Source: Fibrobacter sp. UBA4375
GTDB lineage: Bacteria; Fibrobacterota; Fibrobacteria; Fibrobacterales; Fibrobacteraceae
Reading direction: 5' to 3'
Length of the DNA: 64,000 bases
NCBI GenBank assembly: GCA_002391195.1
Contig: DGRZ01000075.1
Span: 7,920-71,919 of the forward strand
Made by a program: the position numbers and the translations under genes. Shown piece after piece: positions 8,126 to 17,368 of the stretch. Below the pieces are notes generated by a model. That model saw only the letters and a list, made by a program, of their open reading frames with translations. It was not told the origin of the DNA and searched no databases. Every line of letters begins with the position of its first letter. Position 1 is the first letter of the stretch.

Positions 8126-9844
8126 CTACTTCCTCTTCTTCGCAGAACGGGTGATGTCGGCGAGGTTCCTCACCTTGCGGGCCGTAAGTTTCTTCGGCTT
8201 CGCAGGAGCAGGTTCTTCCTTCGCAGTAGCCTTCGCAGCAATCGGTTTCACATCGATATGCTTGTAGGGCTTTTCAATGACCTTCTCGTCCAACAAAATC
8301 TTGTAGGTAAGTCCATCTACGAACGCCATCCAGGACGCCTCGATGATGTTGCTGGAAACACCCACCACGTTCCAGTAGCCCTTCTCGTCACCGAAGGTGG
8401 TCCACACGCGGACCGTGGCGTCAGAAGCGACATTGCTACCCAGCACACGGACCTTGAAGTCGTCCAGACGGACTTTCGCCATATTCGGGAAGAACGGGAG
8501 CAGAGCCTTGCGGAGTGCCGCATCCAGGGCGTTCACCGGGCCGTCTCCTTCGCTCACCTGATGGCTAATCTTGTCGCCAATCTGGAGCTTGACCGTCGCC
8601 TGTGAAACAGACACGCCCTGAGTGGTCTTGTCTTCGATAACACGGTAGCCCAGCACCTTGAAAGGCTCCTGCACCATACCCAGATGGCGGTAAACCAACA
8701 GTTTAAAACTGGCTTCGGCAGAGTCGAAATGCCAGCCTGCGTTTTCACGTTCCTTGATGAGCGTGAGCAGCTTGCCCACTACAGGGTCCTTTTTGTCGAT
8801 GCCCGGCTTGATAGCCTTGAGTTTTTCCACAACCAGGGAACCGCCCGCCTGGTCGCTGGTCACAAACACACGGTCGTTACCCACGGCATGGGGGTCAACG
8901 TGCTCGAAGCTGCGGGAAACCTTCATCACCCCGTCGATATGGGCTCCGCCCTTGTGTGCAAAGGCTGCATCGCCTACGTACGGGGCATGAGGATCACTGG
9001 GCAGGTTCACAATCTGGTCAATGCTGCTACTCAACTGACGGAGCCTTGCAATCTTCTTGGCCGCAAAGAACTTTGCGTCCATCTTGAAATGCAGGTCTGC
9101 AGCAATGGTGGTGAGGTTCGCATTTCCGCAACGCTCACCAAAGCCGTTCACCACGCCCTGCACCATCACGGCGCCATTCTTGACGGCATAAAGGCTGTTG
9201 CACACCGCAAGTCCGGAATCATCGTGAACGTGGATCCCGAGAGGTGTGGAAATATGCTTTTTCACTTCCTTGATAATGCTTTTCAGTTCCCAAGGCATGG
9301 TTCCGCCATTGGTATCGCAAAGCACGATACAGTCCGCATGGCCCTTTTCTGCCGCACGGAGGGTCTCGATGGCATATTCCGGATTAGCCTTGTAGCCGTC
9401 AAAGAAATGTTCCGCATCGTAGATGACCTCTTCGGAATGTTCCTTGAGGTATGCCACCGAAGACTCGATCATGTCCAGGTTTTCTTCCAGGGTAGTGCGG
9501 ATAACGTCGGTCACATGCAAATCCCAGCTCTTACCGAAAATGGTCTTTACGGGAGCGCCGGACTTTACCAGGGCCTGCAACAGTGGATCCTTCTCAGGCA
9601 AAATCCCAGGACGGCGGGTAGAGCCGAAAGCGGCAATCTTTGCGTGCTTCAGTTTTACTTCTTTAATCTTCTGGAAGAATTCCTCGTCGGTGGGATTGCT
9701 GGGGTTCGGCCAGCCACCTTCGATGTAGTCAAAACCGAAACTGTCCAGGAGTCTTGCTATCTGCAGCTTGTCCGCCAGGGACAAACTGATTTTCCTATCC
9801 TGATTACCGTCGCGGAGGGTCGTGTCGTACAAAAAAACTTTCAT
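8126..9844 (-). CDS. cimA: (R)-citramalate synthase
   Basis: 572 aa. N-terminal HMG-CoA-lyase-like TIM barrel begins MKVFLYDTTLRDGNQDRKIS with metal/substrate residues DTTLRDG, then HVHDDSGLAVCNSL and VNGFGERCGNANL. The following linker and LeuA-type allosteric domain (residues about 400-520) contain DGPVNALDAALRKAL. This arrangement and sequence fit the CimA subgroup (acetyl-CoA + pyruvate to citramalate, threonine-independent isoleucine route) rather than LeuA. The last ~40 residues are a Lys/Ala/Pro-rich tail beyond the usual domain. The start codon lies 7 nt from a TATCTT hexamer, suggesting a leaderless mRNA. Confidence 0.93.
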   Translation of the reverse strand: MKVFLYDTTLRDGNQDRKISLSLADKLQIARLLDSFGFDYIEGGWPNPSNPTDEEFFQKIKEVKLKHAKIAAFGSTRRPGILPEKDPLLQALVKSGAPVKTIFGKSWDLHVTDVIRTTLEENLDMIESSVAYLKEHSEEVIYDAEHFFDGYKANPEYAIETLRAAEKGHADCIVLCDTNGGTMPWELKSIIKEVKKHISTPLGIHVHDDSGLAVCNSLYAVKNGAVMVQGVVNGFGERCGNANLTTIAADLHFKMDAKFFAAKKIARLRQLSSSIDQIVNLPSDPHAPYVGDAAFAHKGGAHIDGVMKVSRSFEHVDPHAVGNDRVFVTSDQAGGSLVVEKLKAIKPGIDKKDPVVGKLLTLIKERENAGWHFDSAEASFKLLVYRHLGMVQEPFKVLGYRVIEDKTTQGVSVSQATVKLQIGDKISHQVSEGDGPVNALDAALRKALLPFFPNMAKVRLDDFKVRVLGSNVASDATVRVWTTFGDEKGYWNVVGVSSNIIEASWMAFVDGLTYKILLDEKVIEKPYKHIDVKPIAAKATAKEEPAPAKPKKLTARKVRNLADITRSAKKRK

Positions 9845-9851
9845 ACGACCA

Positions 9852-9857
9852 AAGATA
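9852..9857 (-). promoter_or_regulatory. -10-like TATCTT, leaderless cimA start
   Basis: On the minus strand TATCTT is followed by TGGTCGT and then ATG 9844. The same hexamer-to-start distance is seen before rnpB, nspC and the MCE gene. No Shine-Dalgarno is present. Confidence 0.5.
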
Positions 9858-9956
9858 AAAAATTAAGCCGATGGTCGGCAGGGCGAAGCCCGACAGTTGT
9901 CAGTTTTCAGTTACGAGCATTGTAAAATTCAAGAGTTTACCTCCCCATAACCCATA

Positions 9957-10019
9957 ACTCACTACTCACTACTCACAACTCTCCACTCACAACTCACCAC
10001 TCACAACTCACTACTCGTA
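9957..10019. repeat. Heptamer array (ACTCACA type), nine units
   Basis: Nine contiguous 7-bp units (ACTCACT, ACTCACA, ACTCACC, ACTCTCC and variants). The TAG stop of the minus-strand gene at 10011 lies inside the array. A shorter ACAGTTG/TCAGTTT/TCAGTTA run occurs at about 9893-9913. Confidence 0.85.
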
Positions 10020-11087
10020 TATTTCCATGTAGGCCGTTTCTTCGTTCATTCCGGCCCGGACCATCTTGAGTCGTTCCGCCTTGGCATAGAAGTACCAAAT
10101 CATCCACTCCCCCGCCATGTCCGTACGCTTGGTCTTGATAACCACGGGCTTTTCGCCTTTGTAGAAATCCCGCTTGCGGGGAATCATGTGCTCGAAGGGG
10201 CGATACACGTGGACATCTTCGCCGGCCTTGCGCTCGATAAAGCCCTTGCCGTCCTTGCTCCAAGTGATATAGACGGTGCCGTTGTCGTCCTTGACCTTTT
10301 CGCAAGAATCAAAGCCGCTACCGCACCAGAAATACTTCTTGAACTTGAAGGTCTGTTCCGGCATGGCAAACACCTCTACCCGACGGGTGTTTCCTTTGTA
10401 CGTATTGTACTCGCCCTCCAGCGTAAAACTCCCAGAATTGTAGTCCACACACCCCCGCTGAGCCACTTTCACCTTACGGTTCAGAATGCTAATATCCAGA
10501 GAGCAGCCCTCCTCCTTGTAAGAGAGCCGCCCGCCGTTGGTGGACTCCTCCATAGGGATGTCGCTGGCCTCTATTTCGGCGCGGTCTCCCAAAGGACCGT
10601 TCTGGATGGTCACGGTAAACTTGCCAGGATTATTGGGAGATTTTTTCAGGAACAGGCTACCGGTAGCGGAGGCATACTCTCCACTTAAATCCATGGATTC
10701 CTGCTGGAAGCGGGCCAGTTCCGAACGTCTGGCATAGACTTGTCCAATCTTGCAGTCAATGGGAACGAACTTGGGAGGTTCCTTGGGGTCCTCCATCACG
10801 TATTTCACCACTTTTTTCTTTTTGACCTTGGTCTTGGGTTTTCCTTTCTTATCCTTGACCACCTTTCCCTTTTTGTCCTTCACCTGCACCGTTTCCTTGA
10901 CCCAGGAAACCTTCTTGACCTTCACCTGAGGAATCGGCAACTCCTTGATCCAGTCCGAACGATTCAGTTCGCCCACAGGAGCATCTTCGTTGATTTTTCC
11001 CTTGACCATCTTGTAGACGGGCAAAGTTTCTTGAGAACAAACAGCTACCGCAAGGGACAAGAGCAGAAACACTATAATTTTCTTCAA
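10011..11087 (-). CDS. Exported protein of unknown function, Lys-rich N-terminal part
   Basis: 358 aa from TTG 11087, chosen because CGAGG sits 6 nt upstream and the product then begins with a standard signal peptide (MKKIIVFLLLSLAVAVCSQ). The frame is open further upstream to 11150. Residues about 45-90 are very lysine-rich (KDKKGKVVKDKKGKPKTKVK), followed by a probably beta-rich region with repeated Gly/Asn-Asp turns and Cys residues (CGSGFDSCEKV). No family recognised. Possibly periplasmic or outer-membrane lumenal. It is divergent from the porin-like gene at 11209. Confidence 0.65.
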   Translation of the reverse strand: MKKIIVFLLLSLAVAVCSQETLPVYKMVKGKINEDAPVGELNRSDWIKELPIPQVKVKKVSWVKETVQVKDKKGKVVKDKKGKPKTKVKKKKVVKYVMEDPKEPPKFVPIDCKIGQVYARRSELARFQQESMDLSGEYASATGSLFLKKSPNNPGKFTVTIQNGPLGDRAEIEASDIPMEESTNGGRLSYKEEGCSLDISILNRKVKVAQRGCVDYNSGSFTLEGEYNTYKGNTRRVEVFAMPEQTFKFKKYFWCGSGFDSCEKVKDDNGTVYITWSKDGKGFIERKAGEDVHVYRPFEHMIPRKRDFYKGEKPVVIKTKRTDMAGEWMIWYFYAKAERLKMVRAGMNEETAYMEIYE

Positions 11088-11208
11088 AATAAACCTCGTT
11101 TGACTATAACATAACATTTTTTTAAGAAAATCAGTTTTTACAAGCCCCAAAGCCCTATTTTTTTTCTAAAATTCACGCATATTGAATATTGAAAGGAGAT
11201 TCTTTTTC

Positions 11209-12681
11209 ATGAAAAAAATGATTCTATTGTCCTGCGTGCTGGCGGCATCCGTTTTTGCCGCTCCCGAAGCAGCACCTGCCGCACAGCAGCCTGCAGCCCC
11301 GGCTGAACAAGCCGCACCGGCCGCCGAAGCTGCCGCACCGGCAACCGAACAGGCCGCCCCCGCTGCCGAACAGGCTGCTCCGGCAGCAGAAGCCACCGCC
11401 GAACAGGCCGCACCTGCGGAACAGGCCGCAGCTCCGGCCGAGCAAGCCGCGGCTCCCGCAGAACAAGCCGCTCCTGCAGAAACAGCTGTAGCTGACTCCG
11501 CTGCAGCCCCGGCCGAGGAAGTGGCTGCAGCCCCGGCTGATAGTGCAGCTGCACCTGCCGACACAGCCAAGGCCGCCGCTGTCGCCGAAGACGACACCAC
11601 CGGCTTTGTTGCCGCTGCCGCTCCTACAAAAGAAGCCAAGGCTCCGGCCAAGAAAAAACGCAAAAAGAAAAAGATGATCGACAACGCCATGTTCGAAACC
11701 CAGAAGCTCTCCTTCGACGTGATGGCTGATTTCGAATTGGAAGCCGGCAAGGTCTTCTGGAACACCGAAGACGACGAAAACGGCGACAACCTGGAAACCT
11801 GGAATGGCGAAGCCAATTTCGCTATCTTGGCCGAAGGCGATGACTTCAAGGGCAAGTTGGGAATTTCCCTGCACCCTGGCGACCTGGAAAAGTCTGTTGA
11901 CGACTACGAGACCAAACGCCAAAAACGCGAAAAAATCCGCAACGACGACTATAACGAAGTCAGCGATTATTTCGAGCTTGATGAAGCCTGGGCCTACCAG
12001 GAAACGGAACACCTGAGCTTCAAGGTCGGTCGTTGGGACAACACCGACAAGAACGGTGACTATTTCGGCGGCTACATCGATGGTTACCTGGCTGGATTCA
12101 TGTCCACCCAGCGTTCTGAAAACCAGTTGCAGTTCGGCTTCAGCCCTACTGAAAACATGGACTTCTTCGTCTCTCTCATCAGCACGGCCCCTCACCTGAA
12201 CAAGGGCGACGTCCGTGCCGCATTCAACTTCCACGGTCTGGAAGGCCTCAGCGACTTGAATGTGCAGCTGGCCTATCGTGCCAACGTGTTCGACGTGGTC
12301 TACGATTCCGATGCCGAAATCAAACACAATGCTTCCTTAAAGGCTAACCTGCCCATTATCCGCAAGCACATGAACATCTTCGCCGAAGCGGCCTTGATGA
12401 ACATCGACCCCAACGAAGACATGGTTATCCCCGTAACTGGCGGCTTTGCCTTCTTCACCCCGGTGGTGGACCGCATCATCCTGGAAGCTGAATACGTCGG
12501 CGACCGTCATGAGCACCCGGAATACCAGAGCTTCAAGACCAAGAACGTGAAGGACGTGCTGGGAGCCCTCTACCTGGAAAAGGCTTTCACGGACCGCTTC
12601 AGCCTGTCCGCCGGTTTCCACAGCTACGGCAGCTCTCGTGACTTCATGCTCTCCGGCAACTTGGTTGGTCGTATAAACTAG
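11209..12681 (+). CDS. Porin-like outer-membrane protein with Ala/Pro/Glu-rich N-terminal linker
   Basis: 490 aa from ATG 11209 (AAAGGAG upstream, typical signal peptide MKKMILLSCVLAASVFA). Residues about 18-145 are low-complexity Ala/Pro/Glu/Gln with repeated AAPAEQ-type units, then a basic patch (KAPAKKKRKKKKMID), then a beta-barrel-like region to the end, with aromatic, acidic alternating strands (LSFKVGRWDNTDKNGDYFGG) and a C-terminal FMLSGNLVGRIN. The linker could span periplasm or peptidoglycan. Substrate not identifiable. A strong terminator follows. Confidence 0.7.
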   Translation: MKKMILLSCVLAASVFAAPEAAPAAQQPAAPAEQAAPAAEAAAPATEQAAPAAEQAAPAAEATAEQAAPAEQAAAPAEQAAAPAEQAAPAETAVADSAAAPAEEVAAAPADSAAAPADTAKAAAVAEDDTTGFVAAAAPTKEAKAPAKKKRKKKKMIDNAMFETQKLSFDVMADFELEAGKVFWNTEDDENGDNLETWNGEANFAILAEGDDFKGKLGISLHPGDLEKSVDDYETKRQKREKIRNDDYNEVSDYFELDEAWAYQETEHLSFKVGRWDNTDKNGDYFGGYIDGYLAGFMSTQRSENQLQFGFSPTENMDFFVSLISTAPHLNKGDVRAAFNFHGLEGLSDLNVQLAYRANVFDVVYDSDAEIKHNASLKANLPIIRKHMNIFAEAALMNIDPNEDMVIPVTGGFAFFTPVVDRIILEAEYVGDRHEHPEYQSFKTKNVKDVLGALYLEKAFTDRFSLSAGFHSYGSSRDFMLSGNLVGRIN

Positions 12682-12703
12682 GACAACCTTTTTCTACAAT
12701 TAG

Positions 12704-12736
12704 AAAGTCCCGCGGTATTCCGCAGGACTTTTTTTT
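12704..12736 (+). terminator. Intrinsic terminator of the porin-like gene
   Basis: Stem AAAGTCCcGCGG / CCGCaGGACTTT around loop TATT, followed by a run of eight T. It starts 22 nt after the stop codon. Confidence 0.9.
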
Positions 12737-12757
12737 CATTTAGGAACTATTGTATTT

Positions 12758-12841
12758 GAATCTCAAATTCCGAAATCCGAACTCCAAATTCCGAAATCTG
12801 AAATCCGAACTCCGAAATCCGAACTCCGAATTCTGAATTAT
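12758..12841. repeat. Heptamer array (GAAATCC type), twelve units
   Basis: Twelve consecutive 7-bp units alternating mainly GAAATCC and GAACTCC with AAATTCC and GAATTCT variants. It ends at the TAA stop of the small minus-strand gene at 12841. Confidence 0.88.
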
Positions 12842-13038
12842 TAAACGCCTTTGCGGTCCAGGTCCAGCAACAAGGACTGAAGGCTGTCTTCTACCGAGGC
12901 GCGGAAATCCGCAGAACCGAGACTGCAGCTGGCCACCACGTCACTTCCCTTACAAATACGGATAACCGCAAAACCACCCTCTTCAGAAAAAGAAACGGAA
13001 AGCCCTTTCTTCAAAACCTTTTCAATCAGGTCGCGCAT
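12841..13038 (-). CDS. Small protein of unknown function (65 aa)
   Basis: 65 aa, MRDLIEKVLKKGLSVSFSEE..., with a good ribosome-binding site (AAAGGAG, 5-6 nt before ATG 13038). It is predicted to have a short N-terminal helix, a beta hairpin (GFAVIRICKGSDVVASCSLG) and a C-terminal helix. No signal peptide or transmembrane segment. Family not recognised. The clean start signal and stop at the repeat border support a real gene. Confidence 0.6.
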   Translation of the reverse strand: MRDLIEKVLKKGLSVSFSEEGGFAVIRICKGSDVVASCSLGSADFRASVEDSLQSLLLDLDRKGV

Positions 13039-13194
13039 ATAATCTCCTTTTGGCAGCCGACTGGCGGCTCTTGGGGTTCAAACTTGTTTTCGGCGGATGC
13101 CGTAGCCATAAACTAGGCTTTTTTTTCTAAAAAAACAAGCATTTTTTGTTTTTTATTGAAATTCTTTTTATTTTGGTTCAAAAAAAAGGTCCAA

Positions 13195-13941
13195 ATGCCC
13201 CATAAACCGCTCTACGACAGCCATATCCACATCACAAGACTCCCCCATCCAAGGGGACTCGCCCAGGAACTGGACCGAATAGGCTACGCCTACACCGCCG
13301 TCGCCTGCGAACCCGGAGAATGGGAGACTCTATGGAAACTGTGGCTGGATTTGGATCTGAAAAACAAGGGTTGCAACCTGGCCTTCGGAATCCACCCTAT
13401 GGCAATTGCCCAGGCGACAGAATCGCACAAGGCAGAGCTCCGCCGCATTCTGGAACAGGATAGCGGTTTCATGGTAGGCGAAGCGGGTCTAGACCGCAGG
13501 TTCCCGGAATACGGTGCTGGCGAATTGCAGGAGCAGTGGCTTACTTTCCAGGCAGAACTCGCTCTCGAATTGAAGCGGGATTTGCAAATCCATTGCGTCG
13601 GCGACTATGGACGTGCCATCGCCCTGTTGAAACAGGCGGGTTTCGGAAAGACTAAAGAAGGCCCGCGTCCCATTTTCCACCGGTTCGGCGGCGATACCGG
13701 CACAGCCCGTCAAATCCTGGAGATGGGAGGTCTTCTTTCGGTCCACGCCAGCACCCTCACCAAGAAGTCTTCGCGAAAGGCCGTAGCGGAACTTCCGAAA
13801 GAGGTTCTGCTGTTCGAGACCGACGCAGACGAAAACTTTGTAGAAAAATCTTTCGGTGAAATCGAGATCAGCACCGGAGACATCGCCCAGAAGTTGCTAT
13901 CAGAGCTTCGGAATGTCAGCGAAGCTACGGAAAATCTCTAG
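13195..13941 (+). CDS. TatD-family metal-dependent hydrolase
   Basis: 248 aa from ATG 13195 (MPHKPLYDSHIHI); the open frame extends upstream to 13156 without a better start. Metal-site HxH (SHIHI), GIHPM, GEAGLDRRF, QIHCVGDYGRA and HRFGG are the TatD signature blocks, and FETDADEN holds the late Asp. TatD-like proteins are cytosolic 3'-5' exonuclease or D-aminoacyl-tRNA-type hydrolases; the substrate is not determined here. It is convergent with mfd, and the two coding regions overlap by 42 nt. Confidence 0.85.
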   Translation: MPHKPLYDSHIHITRLPHPRGLAQELDRIGYAYTAVACEPGEWETLWKLWLDLDLKNKGCNLAFGIHPMAIAQATESHKAELRRILEQDSGFMVGEAGLDRRFPEYGAGELQEQWLTFQAELALELKRDLQIHCVGDYGRAIALLKQAGFGKTKEGPRPIFHRFGGDTGTARQILEMGGLLSVHASTLTKKSSRKAVAELPKEVLLFETDADENFVEKSFGEIEISTGDIAQKLLSELRNVSEATENL

Positions 13942-16900
13942 AATCTTACTGGCCAATACTTCGGCTGGAGCGGCTCCCAATTCAAAGACCGCCTGCAGGG
14001 GCGTTGCCCCGAGGTAACGCATGGGGCAAGTGCAGCGGCCCGAAATTTCGCCCAGTATGCGGGTATCTGGTGGAGGGAATTCCGTGAAGGTCGCCACTAG
14101 TATTCCCTTGCGTTGTTGCAGTCCCTGAATGCGTAACCCGCCTGCGATAAGGCCGATTTCGGTTACCTTCATGAGCATCTGGGCAGGTACGGGCACCGGG
14201 CCAAAGCGGTCTTCCAGTTCCTGGGAAATACTTTCCACCTCGGCCCGAGAGGCAATGCGGGCAATCCGCTGGTACAAAGAAATTCTCGTAAGGCCATCCT
14301 GAATGTAGTCTTCGGGCAGGTAGGCGTCCACGCCGATTTCCACGCGGGGCTGAATGGGCTTGTCCGTAGGGCCGCCCCGCAACTCCTCCACCGCTTCCTT
14401 GACCAGCCGGATATACGTCTCGAATCCCACCTCGGCGATAAAGCCGTGCTGCTCCTGCCCCAGGAGGTTCCCTGCGCCGCGGATTTCCAAGTCCCGCATG
14501 GCCAGCTGGTAGCCGCTCCCAAGGTCGGTGTACTGCTCCAGCGCTTTTAGGCGGCGCATGGATTCCGGAGAAATTTCCGACTTGGCAGGAATCACCAAGA
14601 AAGCCTTGGCCAGCACATCGCTGCGGCCTACGCGGCCTCGCATCTGGTAAAGCTGGCTGATGCCGAAATGATGGGCGTTGTTGATGATAATCGTGTTGGC
14701 GTTGGGCACATCCAGACCCGACTCGATAATGCTGGTGCTCACCAGCACGTCGAATTCCTTGGAAAGGAAGGCGTTCATGACGCGCTCCAAATCCCGGTCT
14801 TCCATCTGGCCGTGGGCCACCGCCACGCGGGCCTCCGGCACCCAGGCTTCCACTTCTTCGGCCAGCTGGTTGATGCTCTGCACACGGTCGTTCACCACGA
14901 ACACCTGGCCTCCGCGGGCAAGTTCGTCCTTCACCGCTTCTGCAAGAATCACGTCGTCCCGCTTTAAAAGTTTGGTCTCTACAGGCAAGCGGTTGATGGG
15001 CGGCGTATTGATGAGGGAGATGTCCCGGACGCCAGTCATGCTCAAGTGCAAGGACCGTGGGATTGGCGTGGCGCTCATGCTGAGGGTATCCACCGACAGG
15101 CGGAACTCCCTGAGTTTTTCCTTCTGCTTCACGCCGAATTTCTGTTCTTCATCTACGATGAGCAGGCCCAAATCCTTGAAGTGGTTCTTCTCGCTGAGCA
15201 GGGAATGGGTCCCTACCACAATATCCACCTTGCCCTCGGCAAGCCCGTTGAATATTTCCCGCTTTTCCTTGGCGGTCTTGTAGCGGTTCACCAGGGCGAT
15301 ATTCACCGGAAAAGCGGCAAAGCGTTCCTTGAAATTCTCGTAATGCTGGGCAGCCAAAATCGTCGTAGGCACAAGAATTGCCACCTGTTTCTTGGCGCAG
15401 ACGCACTTGAAGGCCGCACGCATGGCCACTTCTGTCTTGCCGAAGCCCACATCGCCGCAGACCAGACGGTCCATAGGCCGCCTGCTTTCCATGTCCCGCT
15501 TGATATCTTCGGTAGCCTTCACCTGGTCTGGCGTAGGCTCGTATTCGAAGGCGTCTTCGAACTCCTGCTGGAGCTTTCCGTCGGGCGGAAAACCGAAACC
15601 TTCCACCAGTTCGCGACGGGCGTACAGTTCCACAAGTTCCCGGGCAATCTGCACCACCTTCTTCTGGACCCGCTTCTTGACGGTGTCCCAGTTCTTGCCG
15701 CCCAACTTGTCCAGCTTGGGCGGTTCCTCTTCGGAAACATCCAGGCGGTCAATCTTCTGCAGGTCTGAAACGGGGAACTTGAGACGGTCTCCGCCACTGT
15801 ACTCCAGCAGGGCGCAGTCCACCATGCCGCCGTTGACTTCTACACGGACAAGCCCAAGGTAACGGCCCACGCCATGGTCTTCGTGAGCCACGTAATCCCC
15901 GCGGTTCAGGGACTCCACCATCAGAGCGGACGCTACGGAACCTGCAATTTGGCGTTTGCGGGCCTTGCCTGCATGACGGTTGAAAATGCGGGTCTCCGTA
16001 AGGAAGGCCACCTTTTCGTCGGTAAGCCAGAAGCCTTCCGTCAGGTTCCCTACAAAGTAATCTTCTACGGGGAGTCCTTCCAGCACGTGCCGGAGTCTTG
16101 CAAGAGCTCCCGGCGTAGGGGCCACCACGTAAACTTCGCCGCCCGTAGCCGCAAATTCCTCGATCTGCTTGGCCACGGCGTCGGTTCCCGTGCTGGAAAA
16201 ATCCTGAGGGGTTGCAGAGATCTTGTACCAGCTGTTGGACTGAGCCTCTACCCGCGTAAGGTCCAGGCTTGCCTTGCCCGGGAACTGTCTGGAAATCTCG
16301 CCGAATTTCCACCAGATTCTCTCCGGCGATTCCGTGTCGGGGCGGGCCGTTTTCAGTTCGCCGAACAGGTTTTCAAAATGCAGATACTGCCTTGCCGCCG
16401 TCTCCGCCAGGGAGGAAAGTTCTTCGAACACCAGGGAACAACGGGGCAGGTAATCCAACAGGCTGGAATTCAATTCCTGGTAGCGGGAGCGTTGCCACCA
16501 GAGACCAGAGGTGTCAGCTCCCATACGGGAAGCTTCTTCCAGAGGCAGGGTGAACTCTCCCATGGGGAACAATTCAATGCGGTCCATCCTTTCGATAGAA
16601 CGCTGGGTAAAAATATCAAAGGTGCGGATGGACTCGATTTCGTCGCCGTAGAATTCGATACGGACTGGGTGCGGGTACAGGAAGCAGTTCACGTCTACAA
16701 TGCATCCGCGAATGGAAAACTCCCCCACGCTGCTCACCACGGGCTGTTCTACAAAGCCATGGTCCAAGAACCAGGGACGGAGTGCAGAGGGTTCTACCAC
16801 GTCGCCCACCTTCAAGGACCGGATGTTCTTCCGGAGCGTCCCCGGAGCGGGCAAGCGCAAGAGCAGGGCATCCAGGGAGCAGACCGCCACCAATGGCTTT

Positions 16901-17238
16901 TCCGGATTCCCGGCGTCCTTGAAAAAACGGAGCCGTTCTTCTAGCACTCCTTCGAAAGGGACCTTCTGTTCGTAAGGTTTTAGCCCGATGGACGGGAAAA
17001 ACCGCACAAAGTCCTCGCCAACGAGGCTCTGCAAATTTTCCATCCAGACTTCGGCTGACTTGAAATCTTTGGCTACCACCAAGATGTTGCCCGGATCCGT
17101 AAAGAATCGCCTGGCCACCATCATGGAGGCCATAGGGACCGTGGCACCGTTTACATGGACGGCTTCATCCCCAGCCTCCGCAAAGAGGTTCAGGGTCCGG
17201 GGGACCGGGTTCTGCAGGTATTCTTGGATGGAGTCCAT
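13900..17238 (-). CDS. mfd: Transcription-repair coupling factor Mfd
   Basis: 1112 aa from ATG 17238 (MDSIQEYLQNPVPR). The N-terminal UvrB-like region is followed by a CarD-type RNA-polymerase-interaction domain (GDYVAHEDHGVGRYLGL, about residue 470) and a RecG-like translocase: Walker A GDVGFGKTEVAMRAAF, DEEQ box, SATPIP, and motif VI QMRGRVGRSD, with TRG segment and a C-terminal D7 region. Mfd displaces RNA polymerase stalled at lesions and recruits UvrA. A TATCTT hexamer ends 11 nt before the ATG. An in-frame ATG at 17283 seems less likely. Confidence 0.96.
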   Translation of the reverse strand: MDSIQEYLQNPVPRTLNLFAEAGDEAVHVNGATVPMASMMVARRFFTDPGNILVVAKDFKSAEVWMENLQSLVGEDFVRFFPSIGLKPYEQKVPFEGVLEERLRFFKDAGNPEKPLVAVCSLDALLLRLPAPGTLRKNIRSLKVGDVVEPSALRPWFLDHGFVEQPVVSSVGEFSIRGCIVDVNCFLYPHPVRIEFYGDEIESIRTFDIFTQRSIERMDRIELFPMGEFTLPLEEASRMGADTSGLWWQRSRYQELNSSLLDYLPRCSLVFEELSSLAETAARQYLHFENLFGELKTARPDTESPERIWWKFGEISRQFPGKASLDLTRVEAQSNSWYKISATPQDFSSTGTDAVAKQIEEFAATGGEVYVVAPTPGALARLRHVLEGLPVEDYFVGNLTEGFWLTDEKVAFLTETRIFNRHAGKARKRQIAGSVASALMVESLNRGDYVAHEDHGVGRYLGLVRVEVNGGMVDCALLEYSGGDRLKFPVSDLQKIDRLDVSEEEPPKLDKLGGKNWDTVKKRVQKKVVQIARELVELYARRELVEGFGFPPDGKLQQEFEDAFEYEPTPDQVKATEDIKRDMESRRPMDRLVCGDVGFGKTEVAMRAAFKCVCAKKQVAILVPTTILAAQHYENFKERFAAFPVNIALVNRYKTAKEKREIFNGLAEGKVDIVVGTHSLLSEKNHFKDLGLLIVDEEQKFGVKQKEKLREFRLSVDTLSMSATPIPRSLHLSMTGVRDISLINTPPINRLPVETKLLKRDDVILAEAVKDELARGGQVFVVNDRVQSINQLAEEVEAWVPEARVAVAHGQMEDRDLERVMNAFLSKEFDVLVSTSIIESGLDVPNANTIIINNAHHFGISQLYQMRGRVGRSDVLAKAFLVIPAKSEISPESMRRLKALEQYTDLGSGYQLAMRDLEIRGAGNLLGQEQHGFIAEVGFETYIRLVKEAVEELRGGPTDKPIQPRVEIGVDAYLPEDYIQDGLTRISLYQRIARIASRAEVESISQELEDRFGPVPVPAQMLMKVTEIGLIAGGLRIQGLQQRKGILVATFTEFPPPDTRILGEISGRCTCPMRYLGATPLQAVFELGAAPAEVLASKILEIFRSFADIPKL

Positions 17239-17288
17239 GGGTGCGACCAAAGATAGAAATTTATATATTTGGTAACACTTCATACCGG

Positions 17289-17318
17289 GGGTGCTTTCTA
17301 TGCTTCAATAGAAGCACC
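17289..17318. other. Hairpin between mfd and ssrA
   Basis: GGTGCTTtCTAT and ATAGAAGCACC form an 11-bp near-perfect stem. It overlaps an 11-bp sequence (GGGGGTGCTTT, 17287-17297) identical to the tmRNA 5' end. Confidence 0.5.
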
Positions 17319-17332
17319 AGCGGTTCGGCCAT

Positions 17333-17353
17333 AACAAAATGCAAGCATTTTGT
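17333..17353. promoter_or_regulatory. Inverted repeat upstream of ssrA
   Basis: ACAAAATGC-aa-GCATTTTGT, a perfect 9-bp inverted repeat ending about 16 nt before the mature tmRNA 5' end. It could be an operator or part of the precursor leader. No -10 hexamer is visible at the expected distance from 17369. Confidence 0.4.
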
Positions 17354-17368
17354 CACGGCTCTCACCTT

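Noticed and set aside
8684..9925. 413-aa plus-strand open frame
   Set aside because: Antisense shadow of cimA, created by GC-biased codon usage.
12758..12841. Possible CRISPR array
   Set aside because: The units are contiguous 7-mers without spacers, and no cas gene is present in the window.
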